Below the pieces are notes generated by a model. The model ran no database searches. It saw only the letters and a program-made list of their open reading frames with translations, and was not told the origin of the DNA. A DNA stretch of 64,000 nucleotides. It comes from Flavobacterium sp. GTDB taxonomy: Bacteria; Bacteroidota; Bacteroidia; Flavobacteriales; Flavobacteriaceae. Shown piece after piece: positions 53,527 through 62,148 of the stretch (positions are counted from its first letter, which is position 1; each line of letters begins with the position of its first letter). A program made the position numbers and the translations under genes. The stretch is from contig JACMPO010000077.1 in the NCBI GenBank assembly GCA_014377455.1, forward strand, positions 62,001-126,000. Reading direction: 5' to 3'.

Positions 53527-54201
53527 CTATACATTGAGATAGTATCCAAAACCAGATCTTGTAAGAATTAGTTTTTCAGGATGTTCCTTATCAATTTTTT
53601 TTCTTAAAAAATTAATATATACTTCTATTGTATTCATATTACTTTCAAATTGAATATCCCAAATTTGCTCAGCAATAGCTTGTTTTGACAAAATTTTTCC
53701 TTTAGCATTTGCTAAAATGAGTAAAAGCTGGTATTCTTTTGGAGTTAAATCAATAGAAATTCCGTTACGCTTCACTTTAGCTTCTTTAATGTCAATTTCT
53801 AAATCTTTGATAACTAAAAATTCCTTTTTGTCTTGAGGCAAACCGCTTCTTCTTAAAAGTGCCATTATTCGCATGTAAAGTTCATCAAAATGAAAGGGTT
53901 TTACTAAATAATCATCTGCTCCAACTGTAAATGCATCCATTTTATCTTGAATATCTCGGTAAGCTGTAAGCATTAAAATGGGTACATCAGAGTTGGACTC
54001 GCGTACTTTTTTACAAACATCAAGTCCATTTAACTTTGGTACATTTATATCTAAAAGAAAGATATCATAGTTTGTAATTTTAATTTGTTTCAAAAATAAA
54101 TCTCCATCAAAAACGGCGTCACAATCGATACTCATAGTTTTCAAAAAACTAATTACTTCTTTTGATAAAATTGGATCGTCTTCTAGTAGTAAAGCCTTCA
54201 T
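53527..54201 (-). CDS. OmpR-family response regulator (orphan)
   Basis: A 224-residue regulator: receiver domain with the phospho-acceptor Asp51 (IFLLDINVPKLNG), acidic pair EDD at 7-9, Thr in LMLTAYRD and Lys in LVKPFHFDELYMRIMALL; then an OmpR winged-helix DNA-binding domain (KRNGISIDLTPKEYQLLLILANAKGKILSKQAIAEQIWD, VYINFLRKKIDKE). No sensor kinase is adjacent. It is convergent with the acyltransferase gene (11-base gap). A partner could be the orphan kinase at 33.2 kb, but nothing in the sequence proves this. Confidence 0.94.
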   Translation of the reverse strand: MKALLLEDDPILSKEVISFLKTMSIDCDAVFDGDLFLKQIKITNYDIFLLDINVPKLNGLDVCKKVRESNSDVPILMLTAYRDIQDKMDAFTVGADDYLVKPFHFDELYMRIMALLRRSGLPQDKKEFLVIKDLEIDIKEAKVKRNGISIDLTPKEYQLLLILANAKGKILSKQAIAEQIWDIQFESNMNTIEVYINFLRKKIDKEHPEKLILTRSGFGYYLNV

Positions 54202-54312
54202 TTAAATAAAATTATATGTAAAAGTAAAAGTTTATTTTTTTTGAGTAACCAGAAATCAAAAAATTTTATTTTGTTTAACATGTTTACACCACAATTTTTG
54301 TTTTTGAAAATG

Positions 54313-54320
54313 TACTTTTG
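54313..54320 (+). promoter_or_regulatory. Putative -7 box of the aldo/keto reductase gene
   Basis: TACTTTTG followed by CA, 17 bases before the ATG at 54338. No TTG in the usual -33 range. Confidence 0.45.
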
Positions 54321-54337
54321 CACAAATTTATATTTTT

Positions 54338-55372
54338 ATGAAATACACGTTACTGCCTAATACCGATTTGAAAATTAGCACCATTTGTTTAGGAACAATG
54401 ACTTTTGGGGAACAAAATTCCGAAACTGATGCTCATAAACAATTAGATTTTGCTATTAACGAAGGGATAAATTTTATTGATACCGCAGAAATGTATCCAG
54501 TTGCAGCACGAGAAGCAACTTTAGGACTAACTGAAAAATACATTGGATCTTGGTTAAAAAAGTCAGGGAAAAGAAACGAAATAGTATTGGCAACTAAAAT
54601 TGCTGGGCCAAATCGTGGCATGGATTACATTAGAAATCCACTGAATTTTTCTGAAAAAAGTATCCATGAAGCTATTGATAATAGTTTGAAAAATTTACAA
54701 ACTGATTACATTGATTTATATCAAATGCATTGGCCAGAACGCGTTATGAACATGTTTGGACAACGAGGCGTTTCTAATATTGATGCAAACTGGCAAGAAA
54801 ATTTTAGTGAACTCCTTTCTGTTTATAATGGATTAATTAAAGAAGGAAAAATCAAACATATTGGCGTTTCCAACGAAGCACCATGGGGAGTAATGAAGTT
54901 TTTATCAGAAGCAGAGAAAAATAATTTACCCAAAATTGTCACTATTCAAAACCCTTTTTCTTTATTAAATAGACTTTTTGAAGTTGGATTATCTGAAGTT
55001 TGTCTTCGAGAAAATGTGGGATTGCTTGCCTATTCTCCACTCGCTTTTGGCATTTTATCGGGCAAACACCTCAACGGAAAAGTTCCAACTTCGCGAATTG
55101 GATTGTTTCCTCAGTTTTCAAGATATACCAATGATAATTGTACCAAAGCAACCAAGTTATACAAGGAATTAGCCGAAAGCAATGGACTTACATTAACAGA
55201 AATGTCGCTTGCATTTGTTCAAAAACAAAGTTTTGTAAAAGCAACTATTGTAGGAGCAACTACATTAGAACAACTTAAAGAAAATATCAATACTCACAAA
55301 ATCACATTGTCTGATAAAATTTGTGCTGAAATAAATGCAATTCAAGAATTGATACCAAATCCAGCTCCATAA
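54338..55372 (+). CDS. Aldo/keto reductase (Tas-like)
   Basis: A 344-residue NADPH-dependent reductase with a TIM barrel. The catalytic tetrad region is visible: NFIDTAEMYPVAAREATLG (Asp and Tyr), ATKIAG (Lys) and YQMHWPER (His). The insert with WPERVMNMFGQRGV is typical of the Tas/YajO subgroup. The cofactor-binding end reads LAFVQKQSFVKATIVGATTLEQLKENI. The substrate is unknown. It stands alone, convergent with the sugar dehydrogenase gene with a 1-base gap. Confidence 0.93.
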   Translation: MKYTLLPNTDLKISTICLGTMTFGEQNSETDAHKQLDFAINEGINFIDTAEMYPVAAREATLGLTEKYIGSWLKKSGKRNEIVLATKIAGPNRGMDYIRNPLNFSEKSIHEAIDNSLKNLQTDYIDLYQMHWPERVMNMFGQRGVSNIDANWQENFSELLSVYNGLIKEGKIKHIGVSNEAPWGVMKFLSEAEKNNLPKIVTIQNPFSLLNRLFEVGLSEVCLRENVGLLAYSPLAFGILSGKHLNGKVPTSRIGLFPQFSRYTNDNCTKATKLYKELAESNGLTLTEMSLAFVQKQSFVKATIVGATTLEQLKENINTHKITLSDKICAEINAIQELIPNPAP

Positions 55373-55373
55373 A

Positions 55374-56741
55374 TTATTCTACAATCAATTTCGTTTTAAA
55401 GCTATTTCCTAAATTATCCTCGATTGAAGCGATATAAGTACCCATTGCAAGCGTAGTTGTTGGAATTGACATGTTAAGATTATCAATAATTTGAGTATAA
55501 ACTTGTTTTCCCGACACATCAAAAATTGTAATTTTAACCGGTATTGTACCCAAACTATTTTTTATAAAAAATTCTCGTTTGGCAGGATTTGGATAAATTG
55601 AAAATGGTGAAGCATCAAACTTATTGTTTGATAACGAGGAATCTGTAACCTTATATATGGTTCCATTTGCCTGTCCTGTAACAAACAACTCACCATTTGT
55701 ATCTTCGCCAAAAGTGGTAAAATAATTATCGCCCGTAAAAGTTTGCGAATAAGTAATTGTACCAGTTGCGTCAACATATCCTATTCTATTTATACAATAA
55801 TCAGCAAAAAAATATTTATTTTGAAAATTAGGATACTGCGTTCCAGTATATAAGTAACCTCCAGTTATTGAACAACCTCCAGTAGAATGAGAATATTGTG
55901 CAAATGGCATAACCATAGTTCCGGCTGGTGCGCAACTAGCGGTATTGTATGCGGCATTTCCTTCATAACAACGCCATCCAAAATTTAAACCCGTTGGCAA
56001 AGGACTTACCACTTTATCAATTTCTTCAATTGTATTTTGACCTACATCAGCAATCCATAAATCGCCATTGAGTCTATTAAATGAAAATTTCCACGGATTT
56101 CGTACCCCAATTGCCCATATTTCATCGTTTCCTGCAATTCCAACAAAAGGATTTGTGGGCGGAATTCCGTAAGGTGTCCCAGAATTTACATCGATCCGTA
56201 AAATTTTTCCTAAATTTTCATTAATATTTTGAGCTCTATTCCCAGGATCTCCACCACTTCCTCCATCACCCATTCCTATATACAAATATCCATCAGGACC
56301 AAATTTTAAATTTCCTCCATTATGATTAGAATACGGTTGAGTAATAGTTAAAAGTATAGTTCCCGTAGTTTGTGCAACGTTTGGGTTTGCAGAAACTGAA
56401 TATTTTGCAATTACAGTATTTCCAGCAGTATTAGTATAATTTACAAAGAAAAAACCGTTTGTTGCATAGTCTGGATGAAATGCTAATCCCAATAAACCTC
56501 TTTCGCCTCCTGTACTTATAACAGATGATAGATTTAAAAATGGAGTAGCATTTGTAGTTCCATTACTATTTAAAATTTTTATCAATCCTTCCTGTTGCAC
56601 CACAAAAAATCGAGAATCATTTGCAGGATGAGTCATTTCTACAGGATTTGTAAAACCTGTAGCAAATGTTTGAAGCTGAATTACCTGGCAAAAACTGAAA
56701 AAGTAAATAAAGCAAGAACAAAAAATTAATTTAGTTTTCAT
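55374..56741 (-). CDS. Secreted PQQ-dependent sugar (aldose/sorbosone-type) dehydrogenase with type IX sorting tail
   Basis: A 455-residue exported protein: signal peptide (LIFCSCFIYFFSFCQ), a six-bladed glucose/sorbosone dehydrogenase beta-propeller (about 25-365: GERGLLGLAFHPDYATNGFFFVNYT, YSNHNGGNLKFGPDGYLYIGMGDGGSGGDPGNRAQN, WAIGVRNPWKFSFNRLNGDLWIADVGQN), and a C-terminal Por-type sorting domain (FSIYPNPAKREFFIKN ... GTYIASIEDNLGNSFKTKLIVE). The tail marks it as cargo of the type IX secretion system. It presumably oxidises sugars at the cell surface with PQQ. I chose MKTKLIFCS as start; a TATATTTG box lies 21 bases upstream. Confidence 0.92.
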   Translation of the reverse strand: MKTKLIFCSCFIYFFSFCQVIQLQTFATGFTNPVEMTHPANDSRFFVVQQEGLIKILNSNGTTNATPFLNLSSVISTGGERGLLGLAFHPDYATNGFFFVNYTNTAGNTVIAKYSVSANPNVAQTTGTILLTITQPYSNHNGGNLKFGPDGYLYIGMGDGGSGGDPGNRAQNINENLGKILRIDVNSGTPYGIPPTNPFVGIAGNDEIWAIGVRNPWKFSFNRLNGDLWIADVGQNTIEEIDKVVSPLPTGLNFGWRCYEGNAAYNTASCAPAGTMVMPFAQYSHSTGGCSITGGYLYTGTQYPNFQNKYFFADYCINRIGYVDATGTITYSQTFTGDNYFTTFGEDTNGELFVTGQANGTIYKVTDSSLSNNKFDASPFSIYPNPAKREFFIKNSLGTIPVKITIFDVSGKQVYTQIIDNLNMSIPTTTLAMGTYIASIEDNLGNSFKTKLIVE

Positions 56742-56762
56742 GATAATAAATTTATTGATTAT

Positions 56763-56770
56763 CAAATATA
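56763..56770 (-). promoter_or_regulatory. Putative -7 box of the sugar dehydrogenase gene
   Basis: TATATTTG on the minus strand, 21 bases before the start codon. The rest of 56771-56944 up to the ammonium transporter is AT-rich without a recognised element. Confidence 0.4.
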
Positions 56771-56944
56771 TGAATTTTTCTAATAAGTTGTTTTTTAATA
56801 AGTTAGTTTTTGAATGAATTTAAAGCTAACCATATTTTAAAAAATATTAATTAGACCCCTTATAAAAATAGTGTTGATTTCTAAAATTTAATATTTTTTT
56901 ATAAATTTACTCTAAATAAATAGGGGTAATTTAAAAATAGTTTT

Positions 56945-58272
56945 ATGAAAATAGAAAAGAGATGGATAATTTCATTTGTACTAATAAGTATTGTAGCCAT
57001 TTCAGGCTTATTTTGGAAAACAAAAAATGCTGTTGTTTCTGCTACTTTTGATACCAGTACATCTATAAATTTTGCTGATGTTGCTTGGTTATTAACCGCT
57101 TCCTGTCTTGTTTTATTGATGACTCCAGGGCTTTCCTTTTTTTATGGAGGTATTGTTGGCAAAAAAAATGTGCTTTCTACTATGTTCAAAAGCTTCATTT
57201 GCTTGGGAGTAATCAGTTTACTTTGGGTTGTTATTGGTTTTAGTTTGTCATTTGGAAGTCCTGTTGGGATAACAATAAACGGAATTTATTACGGAATTTT
57301 TGGAAATCCGTTTGACTTTGCTTTTTTTAATCAAGTTGTTGTTTTACCACACAAAAAACTGGGTTCGACTATTCCTTTTATTCTTTTTGCTCTTTTTCAA
57401 ATGAAATTTGCTGTAATAACTCCTGCATTAATCACAGGAGCTTTAGCCGAACGCATTCGATTTATTTCTTTTCTTTTATTTATTTGTTTATTCTCGATTT
57501 TCATTTACGCTCCATTGTGTCACATGATATGGCATCCAAATGGTTTGTTAGGAAGTTATTTTGGAGTGAAGGATTTTGCTGGATGCACTGTTGTTCACAT
57601 GAGTGCAGGTTTAGCTGCACTTGCAGGAGTTTTAGTTCTAGGTAAACGAAAAAATAGCGAACATATCCCAACTAATATACCTTTTGTCCTTTTAGGAACT
57701 GGAATGTTGTGGTTTGGATGGTTTGGCTTTAATGCTGGATCGGCATTAGCTGCAAATGCAATGGCAGCAATGGCATTTGCAACAACAATAATAGCATCAG
57801 CGGCAGCAATGTTAACTTGGGTATTTTATGATAGAATAAATGGTAGGAAAATTTCCACACTTGGTGCGTGCATTGGAGCTGCTGTAGGATTAGTTGTTAT
57901 TACTCCTGCTGCAGTTTATGTTTCCATTCCTGAGAGTATATTCTTCGGATTTATTGGTGCAATTGTTTCAAATACTATGGTTTATTGAAAAAAATTGATG
58001 ACACTTTAGACGTTTTTGCCTGTCATGGTGTAGGCGGAATTATGGGAATGATTTTAACAGCTATTTTTGCTAAAGGCGAAAACGCTAGTTTACTTCATGG
58101 AGGATGGAATATATTTGGCCATCATATGATCGTCTTAATTCTAGTAAGTAGTTTTACTTTTTGTGGTGCGTATTTATTATTTAAAATAACAAATACTATA
58201 ATTCCCCTTCGAGTTTCGGAAATTTCAGAAGAACTTGGATTAGATTTGCCGCAACATGATGAGAAATTTTAA
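56945..58272 (+). pseudogene. amt: Ammonium transporter Amt, interrupted by a one-base frameshift
   Basis: The first frame (56945-57988) encodes the N-terminal 347 residues of an Amt channel: an extra leading helix, AWLLTASCLVLLMTPGLSFFYGGIV, LFQMKFAVITPALITGALAERI and the first pore His in CTVVHMSAG. It stops at TGA right after SNTMVY. The remainder lies in the next frame to 58272: KKIDDTLDVFACHGVGGIMGM with the second pore His, a final helix and a cytoplasmic tail. Adding one base at the TGA (for example TGG, Trp) joins both halves into a normal ~440-residue transporter. Either a true inactivating mutation or a sequence error. No glnB/glnK gene is adjacent. Confidence 0.9.
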
Positions 58273-58307
58273 TAAAAATTACTAATTTCACTTAAAATAA
58301 AATTATC

Positions 58308-58808
58308 ATGAAAAAGCTAAAAATTATCTGCTTATTAATTTCAACATTTAGTTTTTCTCAAAATGTGGAGATAAGTAAAACACAAATAAATGATATTTTA
58401 AATAACTGGCACAAAGCAGCATCCAATGCAAAATTTGATGATTATTTTTCGGTTTTAACCGATGATGCTGTATTTATTGGAACAGATGCAACCGAAAACT
58501 GGAACAGAAACGAGTTTAAAGTTTTTGCAAAACCCTATTTTGATAAAGGCAAAGCATGGAGTTTTTTACCCCTAGAAAGACACATTTATTTTAGTAGTGA
58601 TAAAAAAATCGCTTGGTTTGATGAATTGCTTCGTACACAAATGAAAATATGCCGTGGAAGTGGCGTGTTGGTTAAGTATAAAAATACTTGGAAAATAAAA
58701 CAATATGTACTGTCAATGACAATTCCAAATGAAAATACAAACGAGGTTGTAAAAATTAAAACTGAAAATGAGGATAAAATAATTTTAAAATTAAAAAAAT
58801 TAAATTAA
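58308..58808 (+). CDS. Exported NTF2-like (DUF4440/SnoaL-type) protein
   Basis: A 166-residue protein with a signal peptide (LKIICLLISTFSFSQ) and an NTF2-like fold: INDILNNWHKAASNAKFDDYFSVLTDDAVFIGTDATENWNRNEFKVFAKPYF, then KIAWFDELLRTQMKICRGSGVLVKYKNTWKIKQYVLSMTIPNE. This is the usual nuclear transport factor 2 family pattern, found in enzymes and binding proteins alike. A basic low-complexity end (KIILKLKKLN) follows. It lies 35 bases after the amt frame. No specific function can be assigned. Confidence 0.85.
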   Translation: MKKLKIICLLISTFSFSQNVEISKTQINDILNNWHKAASNAKFDDYFSVLTDDAVFIGTDATENWNRNEFKVFAKPYFDKGKAWSFLPLERHIYFSSDKKIAWFDELLRTQMKICRGSGVLVKYKNTWKIKQYVLSMTIPNENTNEVVKIKTENEDKIILKLKKLN

Positions 58809-58951
58809 ATTTATAAATTAAATTCAAATTGCTGTTATTTAAGCAAATAATATCTTTTTATTTATAATCATTTTAAATTAATAAATATTTTACAAATCTA
58901 AAACCATATTGGTATTACTTCCGTAACTATTAATAGCAAAACAAAAAAATA

Positions 58952-59389
58952 ATGAAAATTAATAAAAAAGCGAAATTAATTATAGGTAGTATTTTAGGAA
59001 TATTTCTATTGTTTTTTTTGATTTTGGTTTACCATATTGCTACTGCTAAACCAGTAGTTGTTGATGAACCACATTTACAAATTAGTAGAATTGATTTTTC
59101 TGAACCTTTAGATTCTGCACAAGCTAAACAAGTTTGTAAAGATTTAAGGACTATTCAAGGGATCACAAAAGATAGTATACTTGTTAAAAGAAATGTTGTT
59201 GTATATTTTCATGATAACTCATTAACAAATTCTCAAAAAGTATTTGATCAATTAATGACAAAAAGAAAATATAATGCAAAACCATTTTTTGTTTCAAAAG
59301 AATTAGCATCAAAATCGGTATGTCCAGCTATGAAAAACAATAGTTTTAGCTTTCGATTTTCAAGAGAAATACAACGAATTTTTAATTAA
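58952..59389 (+). CDS. Membrane-anchored hypothetical protein, partner of the haemoglobin-like lipoprotein
   Basis: A 145-residue protein I do not recognise. It has one N-terminal membrane helix (about 9-30) after a basic KINKKAK start, then an extracytoplasmic domain. The pattern LDSAQAKQVCKDLRTIQGITKDSILVKRN-VVVYFHDNSL-SQKVFDQLM resembles a small ferredoxin-like (HMA-type) alpha/beta fold, but without the metal-binding C-x2-C; two single cysteines occur (QVCKD and SVCPAM). It ends 18 bases before the haemoglobin-like lipoprotein gene, so both are probably one transcript. Function unknown. Confidence 0.75.
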   Translation: MKINKKAKLIIGSILGIFLLFFLILVYHIATAKPVVVDEPHLQISRIDFSEPLDSAQAKQVCKDLRTIQGITKDSILVKRNVVVYFHDNSLTNSQKVFDQLMTKRKYNAKPFFVSKELASKSVCPAMKNNSFSFRFSREIQRIFN

Positions 59390-59407
59390 TCTATAAATAT
59401 TTAAATC

Positions 59408-60007
59408 ATGAAAAAGTTTTCAAAATTTGCATTATGTGCATTAGTAATTACAAGTGCTTTTTTTACATCTTGTAGTTCAAGTTCAAACGATCAAACCCCA
59501 GCACCTTCTTCTCCAACCATCTATGCTAGATTGGGAGGAACTGCACCTGTTCCAGATCCTTATAATCCAGGAAATACAACTGAAGCAGGACGTTTGGCTT
59601 ACACTAAAGTTGTTAAATCAACAATCCAAAATATTATTGCGGATATAACTAGTAACCCACCAGCACAAGGAAATCTGGGTGCTCATTTTGCGCCTTTGCT
59701 TTCTGAAACAGGAGCAACTCAGGCAACAAATTTGGCTGAATTAACAAATAATTTAGTTAATTTCTTTTCTTATAATACCGGTGGAACAAATCCAATAAAT
59801 ACTTACACTGGTATGGATATGGCGACTGCACACAATCCTGCAATGAATCCTAGAATGGGAGTTAAATCAACTAGTGCAAATTATACAAAATTTGAAGGTT
59901 ATGTAGGTGCGGCTGCTGTTACTAATGGTGTAGCTGCTAACACGCAACTTTATTCAGATATAGTTGCTGTATTGGAATCATTGAGACCAACAATAGTTCA
60001 ACAATAA
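59408..60007 (+). CDS. Lipoprotein resembling a group I truncated haemoglobin
   Basis: A 199-residue lipoprotein (lipobox FFTSC, Cys22) with a Ser-rich linker. From residue 38 the sequence follows the truncated-haemoglobin pattern: IYARLGG; VVKSTIQNIIAD (B helix); AHFAPL; a helix ending FFSYNTGGTNPINTYTGMDMATAH, matching the trHb GG-x-YxG-x-M-x2-AH block with proximal His142; and a final helix VAANTQLYSDIVAVLESLR. The usual distal Tyr (B10) and Gln (E7) appear to be Ile and Leu. Standard trHbs are cytoplasmic and ~120 residues; an exported lipid-anchored form with insertions is unusual. Haem binding is inferred, not shown. Confidence 0.7.
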   Translation: MKKFSKFALCALVITSAFFTSCSSSSNDQTPAPSSPTIYARLGGTAPVPDPYNPGNTTEAGRLAYTKVVKSTIQNIIADITSNPPAQGNLGAHFAPLLSETGATQATNLAELTNNLVNFFSYNTGGTNPINTYTGMDMATAHNPAMNPRMGVKSTSANYTKFEGYVGAAAVTNGVAANTQLYSDIVAVLESLRPTIVQQ

Positions 60008-60030
60008 AAAAGTTTGTTTTGTTTAGAGGG

Positions 60031-60068
60031 AAAACGCTGCCTAATTCTTTTTTAGGTGGCGTTTTTTA
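60031..60068. terminator. Convergent terminator after the haemoglobin-like gene
   Basis: Stem AAAACGCTGCCTAA / TTAGGTGGCGTTTT (14 bp with two G-U pairs), 8-base loop, followed by T. It overlaps the stop codon of the convergent DUF255 gene and can serve both strands. Confidence 0.85.
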
Positions 60069-62084
60069 TTTTAAAATATAATCGATTACCTCTTCTATCT
60101 TTTTAAATGGAAGTTGACATATTCTGTTTTGACATAAATAATATAAATTTTCATTTTTACTAAATCTATTTTTTAAAAATGGGAGTTGAGACACTTTACT
60201 AGTACCAGCAATAACAGTGTTTGGCAAAAACAAGCTATTCCACTTTTTCAAATCCTGTGACACATTATTTCCACAAATTGCTATTTCATTATTTAGATTC
60301 AAAAAATAAAGTGATGCATTGAGCCAGTTAGAATAAGCCGAAGCATAATCAATATTTGGAATGATATTCAGAATCATTTTTTGAGCAATTTCTTCATAAT
60401 AAGTAAAATCAAAATAAGTACTTAAGGCAAGTAAATTAGAAGCCATAACAGAATTTGACGCAGGAATCACATTATCTTCTAGCTCAAAATGAGTTGTTAT
60501 TAATTCATCATCTTTTATAGATGTAAATCTAAAAAAGTGAGTTTTCGCATCATAAAAATTATCCAAACAATAATCTACAAGTTGCTTCGCCGTTTGGAGC
60601 CAATTTTCATCTAATGTAATTTGATATAAACCAATAAAAGCTTCGATTGTAAAACAATAATCTTCTAAATATCCGTTTATAGTAGCTTTATTGTGTTTAT
60701 AATTATGATATAAATTCCCCGATTCTAATAGAAATTTTTGCAAAATAAAATTCCCATTCTGTAGTGCAATTTCTAAATACTTTTCAGTTCCAAAAGCTTT
60801 GTAAGCATCTATAAAACCTTTTAACATAATGGCATTCCAAGAACACAAACACTTATCGTCAAGTCTTGGTTTAGCTCTTTTTTCACGTTCAAAATGTAAA
60901 ATTTCTTCCCACTCGGTTTTCTTATTTTGCAAGTCGAGTTCTGAAATTGAATTTTGCGATGCAATTTCACGCAACGATTTATTTTGAATTAAAACATAAT
61001 TCCCGTTTTCCCAAAATCCGAAATCGTTTACATTAAATACCTCCGAGAACAAATTGAAATCTTGTTTTATAATTTCTTTTAGTTCTGTTATTTTCCAAAC
61101 ATAAAATGCGCCTTCTTCAAGATGATTTTCATGATTGATACTATCAGCATCAAGCGAAGCATAAAATCCAAATTCTGGTGAGAATAATTCTTTTTCGACA
61201 AACAAAAGTGTTTTTTCAACAACCTGTTTGTATAGAATATTTTTAGTTAATTTATAAGCATTACTATATAAACTCACAAGTTGTCCGTTATCATATAGCA
61301 TTTTTTCAAAATGAGGAATATGCCATTTAAAATCTACTGAATAGCGTGAAAATCCTCCATCAACTGTGTCAAAAATTCCTCCGTAAGCCATTTTGGTAAG
61401 TGTAAGATTTACAAAATCTAATAGAGTATTATTTTGAGTTACATAACCATAATTAAGTAGAAAATTATAATTGGTAGGCATCATAAACTTTGGAGCTCTA
61501 GCCATGCCACCAAACTCTAAATCAAAACTTTTTTGCCACTTCTGAATTAATAATTCTATAGCTTCAAAATTAAATTCTGTATTTGGATTATCATTTGATA
61601 TTACTGATAATTGTTGTAACCCTTCGTGCAGTTTATCGGCGTATTCTATTAATTTTTCTGGATTTTTGGAATACAAATCCTGCAATTGAATTAAATAGTC
61701 AATCCATTCTTCTTTTCTAAAATAAGTTCCGCCCCAAACTGGTTTTCCATTTGGAAGACAAACCACATTTAAAGGCCAACCGCCACGTGACGTCATTATT
61801 TGCACTGCTTTCATGTAAACCGCATCTACATCTGGTCGTTCCTCTCGATCTACTTTTATTGCAATAAAATCTTTATTCATTACGGTTGCAACTTCTGTAT
61901 CTTCAAAACTTTCGTGCTCCATAACATGACACCAATGGCACGCTGCATAACCTACACTAACAATTATAAGTTTGTTTGTTAAAACTGCGGTATCCAACGA
62001 TTTTTGGTTCCATCCTTTCCAAAACACGGGATTAGTAGCGTGTTGTAATAAATAAGGACTGGATTCTAAATGGAGTTCATTCAT
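60066..62084 (-). CDS. Thioredoxin-domain protein of the DUF255/YyaL (SSP411) family
   Basis: A 672-residue cytoplasmic protein. The N-terminal DUF255 thioredoxin-like domain (1-165) contains SVGYAACHWCHVMEHESFED with Cys49 and Cys52, and VDREERPDVDAVYMKAVQIMTSRGGWPLNV; the rest is an (alpha/alpha)6-barrel like cellobiose epimerase/glycosidase folds (FDTVDGGFSRYSVDFKWHIPHFEKMLYDNGQLV, RAKPRLDDKCLCSWNAIMLKGFIDAYKAFG). The family is widely conserved but its reaction is not established. It is a single gene, with a TTTAA repeat in its upstream region. Confidence 0.92.
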   Translation of the reverse strand: MNELHLESSPYLLQHATNPVFWKGWNQKSLDTAVLTNKLIIVSVGYAACHWCHVMEHESFEDTEVATVMNKDFIAIKVDREERPDVDAVYMKAVQIMTSRGGWPLNVVCLPNGKPVWGGTYFRKEEWIDYLIQLQDLYSKNPEKLIEYADKLHEGLQQLSVISNDNPNTEFNFEAIELLIQKWQKSFDLEFGGMARAPKFMMPTNYNFLLNYGYVTQNNTLLDFVNLTLTKMAYGGIFDTVDGGFSRYSVDFKWHIPHFEKMLYDNGQLVSLYSNAYKLTKNILYKQVVEKTLLFVEKELFSPEFGFYASLDADSINHENHLEEGAFYVWKITELKEIIKQDFNLFSEVFNVNDFGFWENGNYVLIQNKSLREIASQNSISELDLQNKKTEWEEILHFEREKRAKPRLDDKCLCSWNAIMLKGFIDAYKAFGTEKYLEIALQNGNFILQKFLLESGNLYHNYKHNKATINGYLEDYCFTIEAFIGLYQITLDENWLQTAKQLVDYCLDNFYDAKTHFFRFTSIKDDELITTHFELEDNVIPASNSVMASNLLALSTYFDFTYYEEIAQKMILNIIPNIDYASAYSNWLNASLYFLNLNNEIAICGNNVSQDLKKWNSLFLPNTVIAGTSKVSQLPFLKNRFSKNENLYYLCQNRICQLPFKKIEEVIDYILK

Positions 62085-62111
62085 GAAGATTTTGAATTAC
62101 AAAAAAATGAC

Positions 62112-62132
62112 ATTTAATTTAATTTAATTTAA
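62112..62132. repeat. TTTAA pentanucleotide tandem repeat
   Basis: About four uninterrupted copies of TTTAA in the 64-base gap between the DUF255 gene start and the neighbouring stop codon, some 30-50 bases upstream of the DUF255 start. Confidence 0.75.
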
Positions 62133-62148
62133 TAGTAAACTATTTTTC

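Noticed and set aside
57985..58010. Programmed frameshifting in amt on the A-rich heptamer
   Set aside because: The in-frame TGA comes before the seven A, so slippage on that run cannot bypass the stop.
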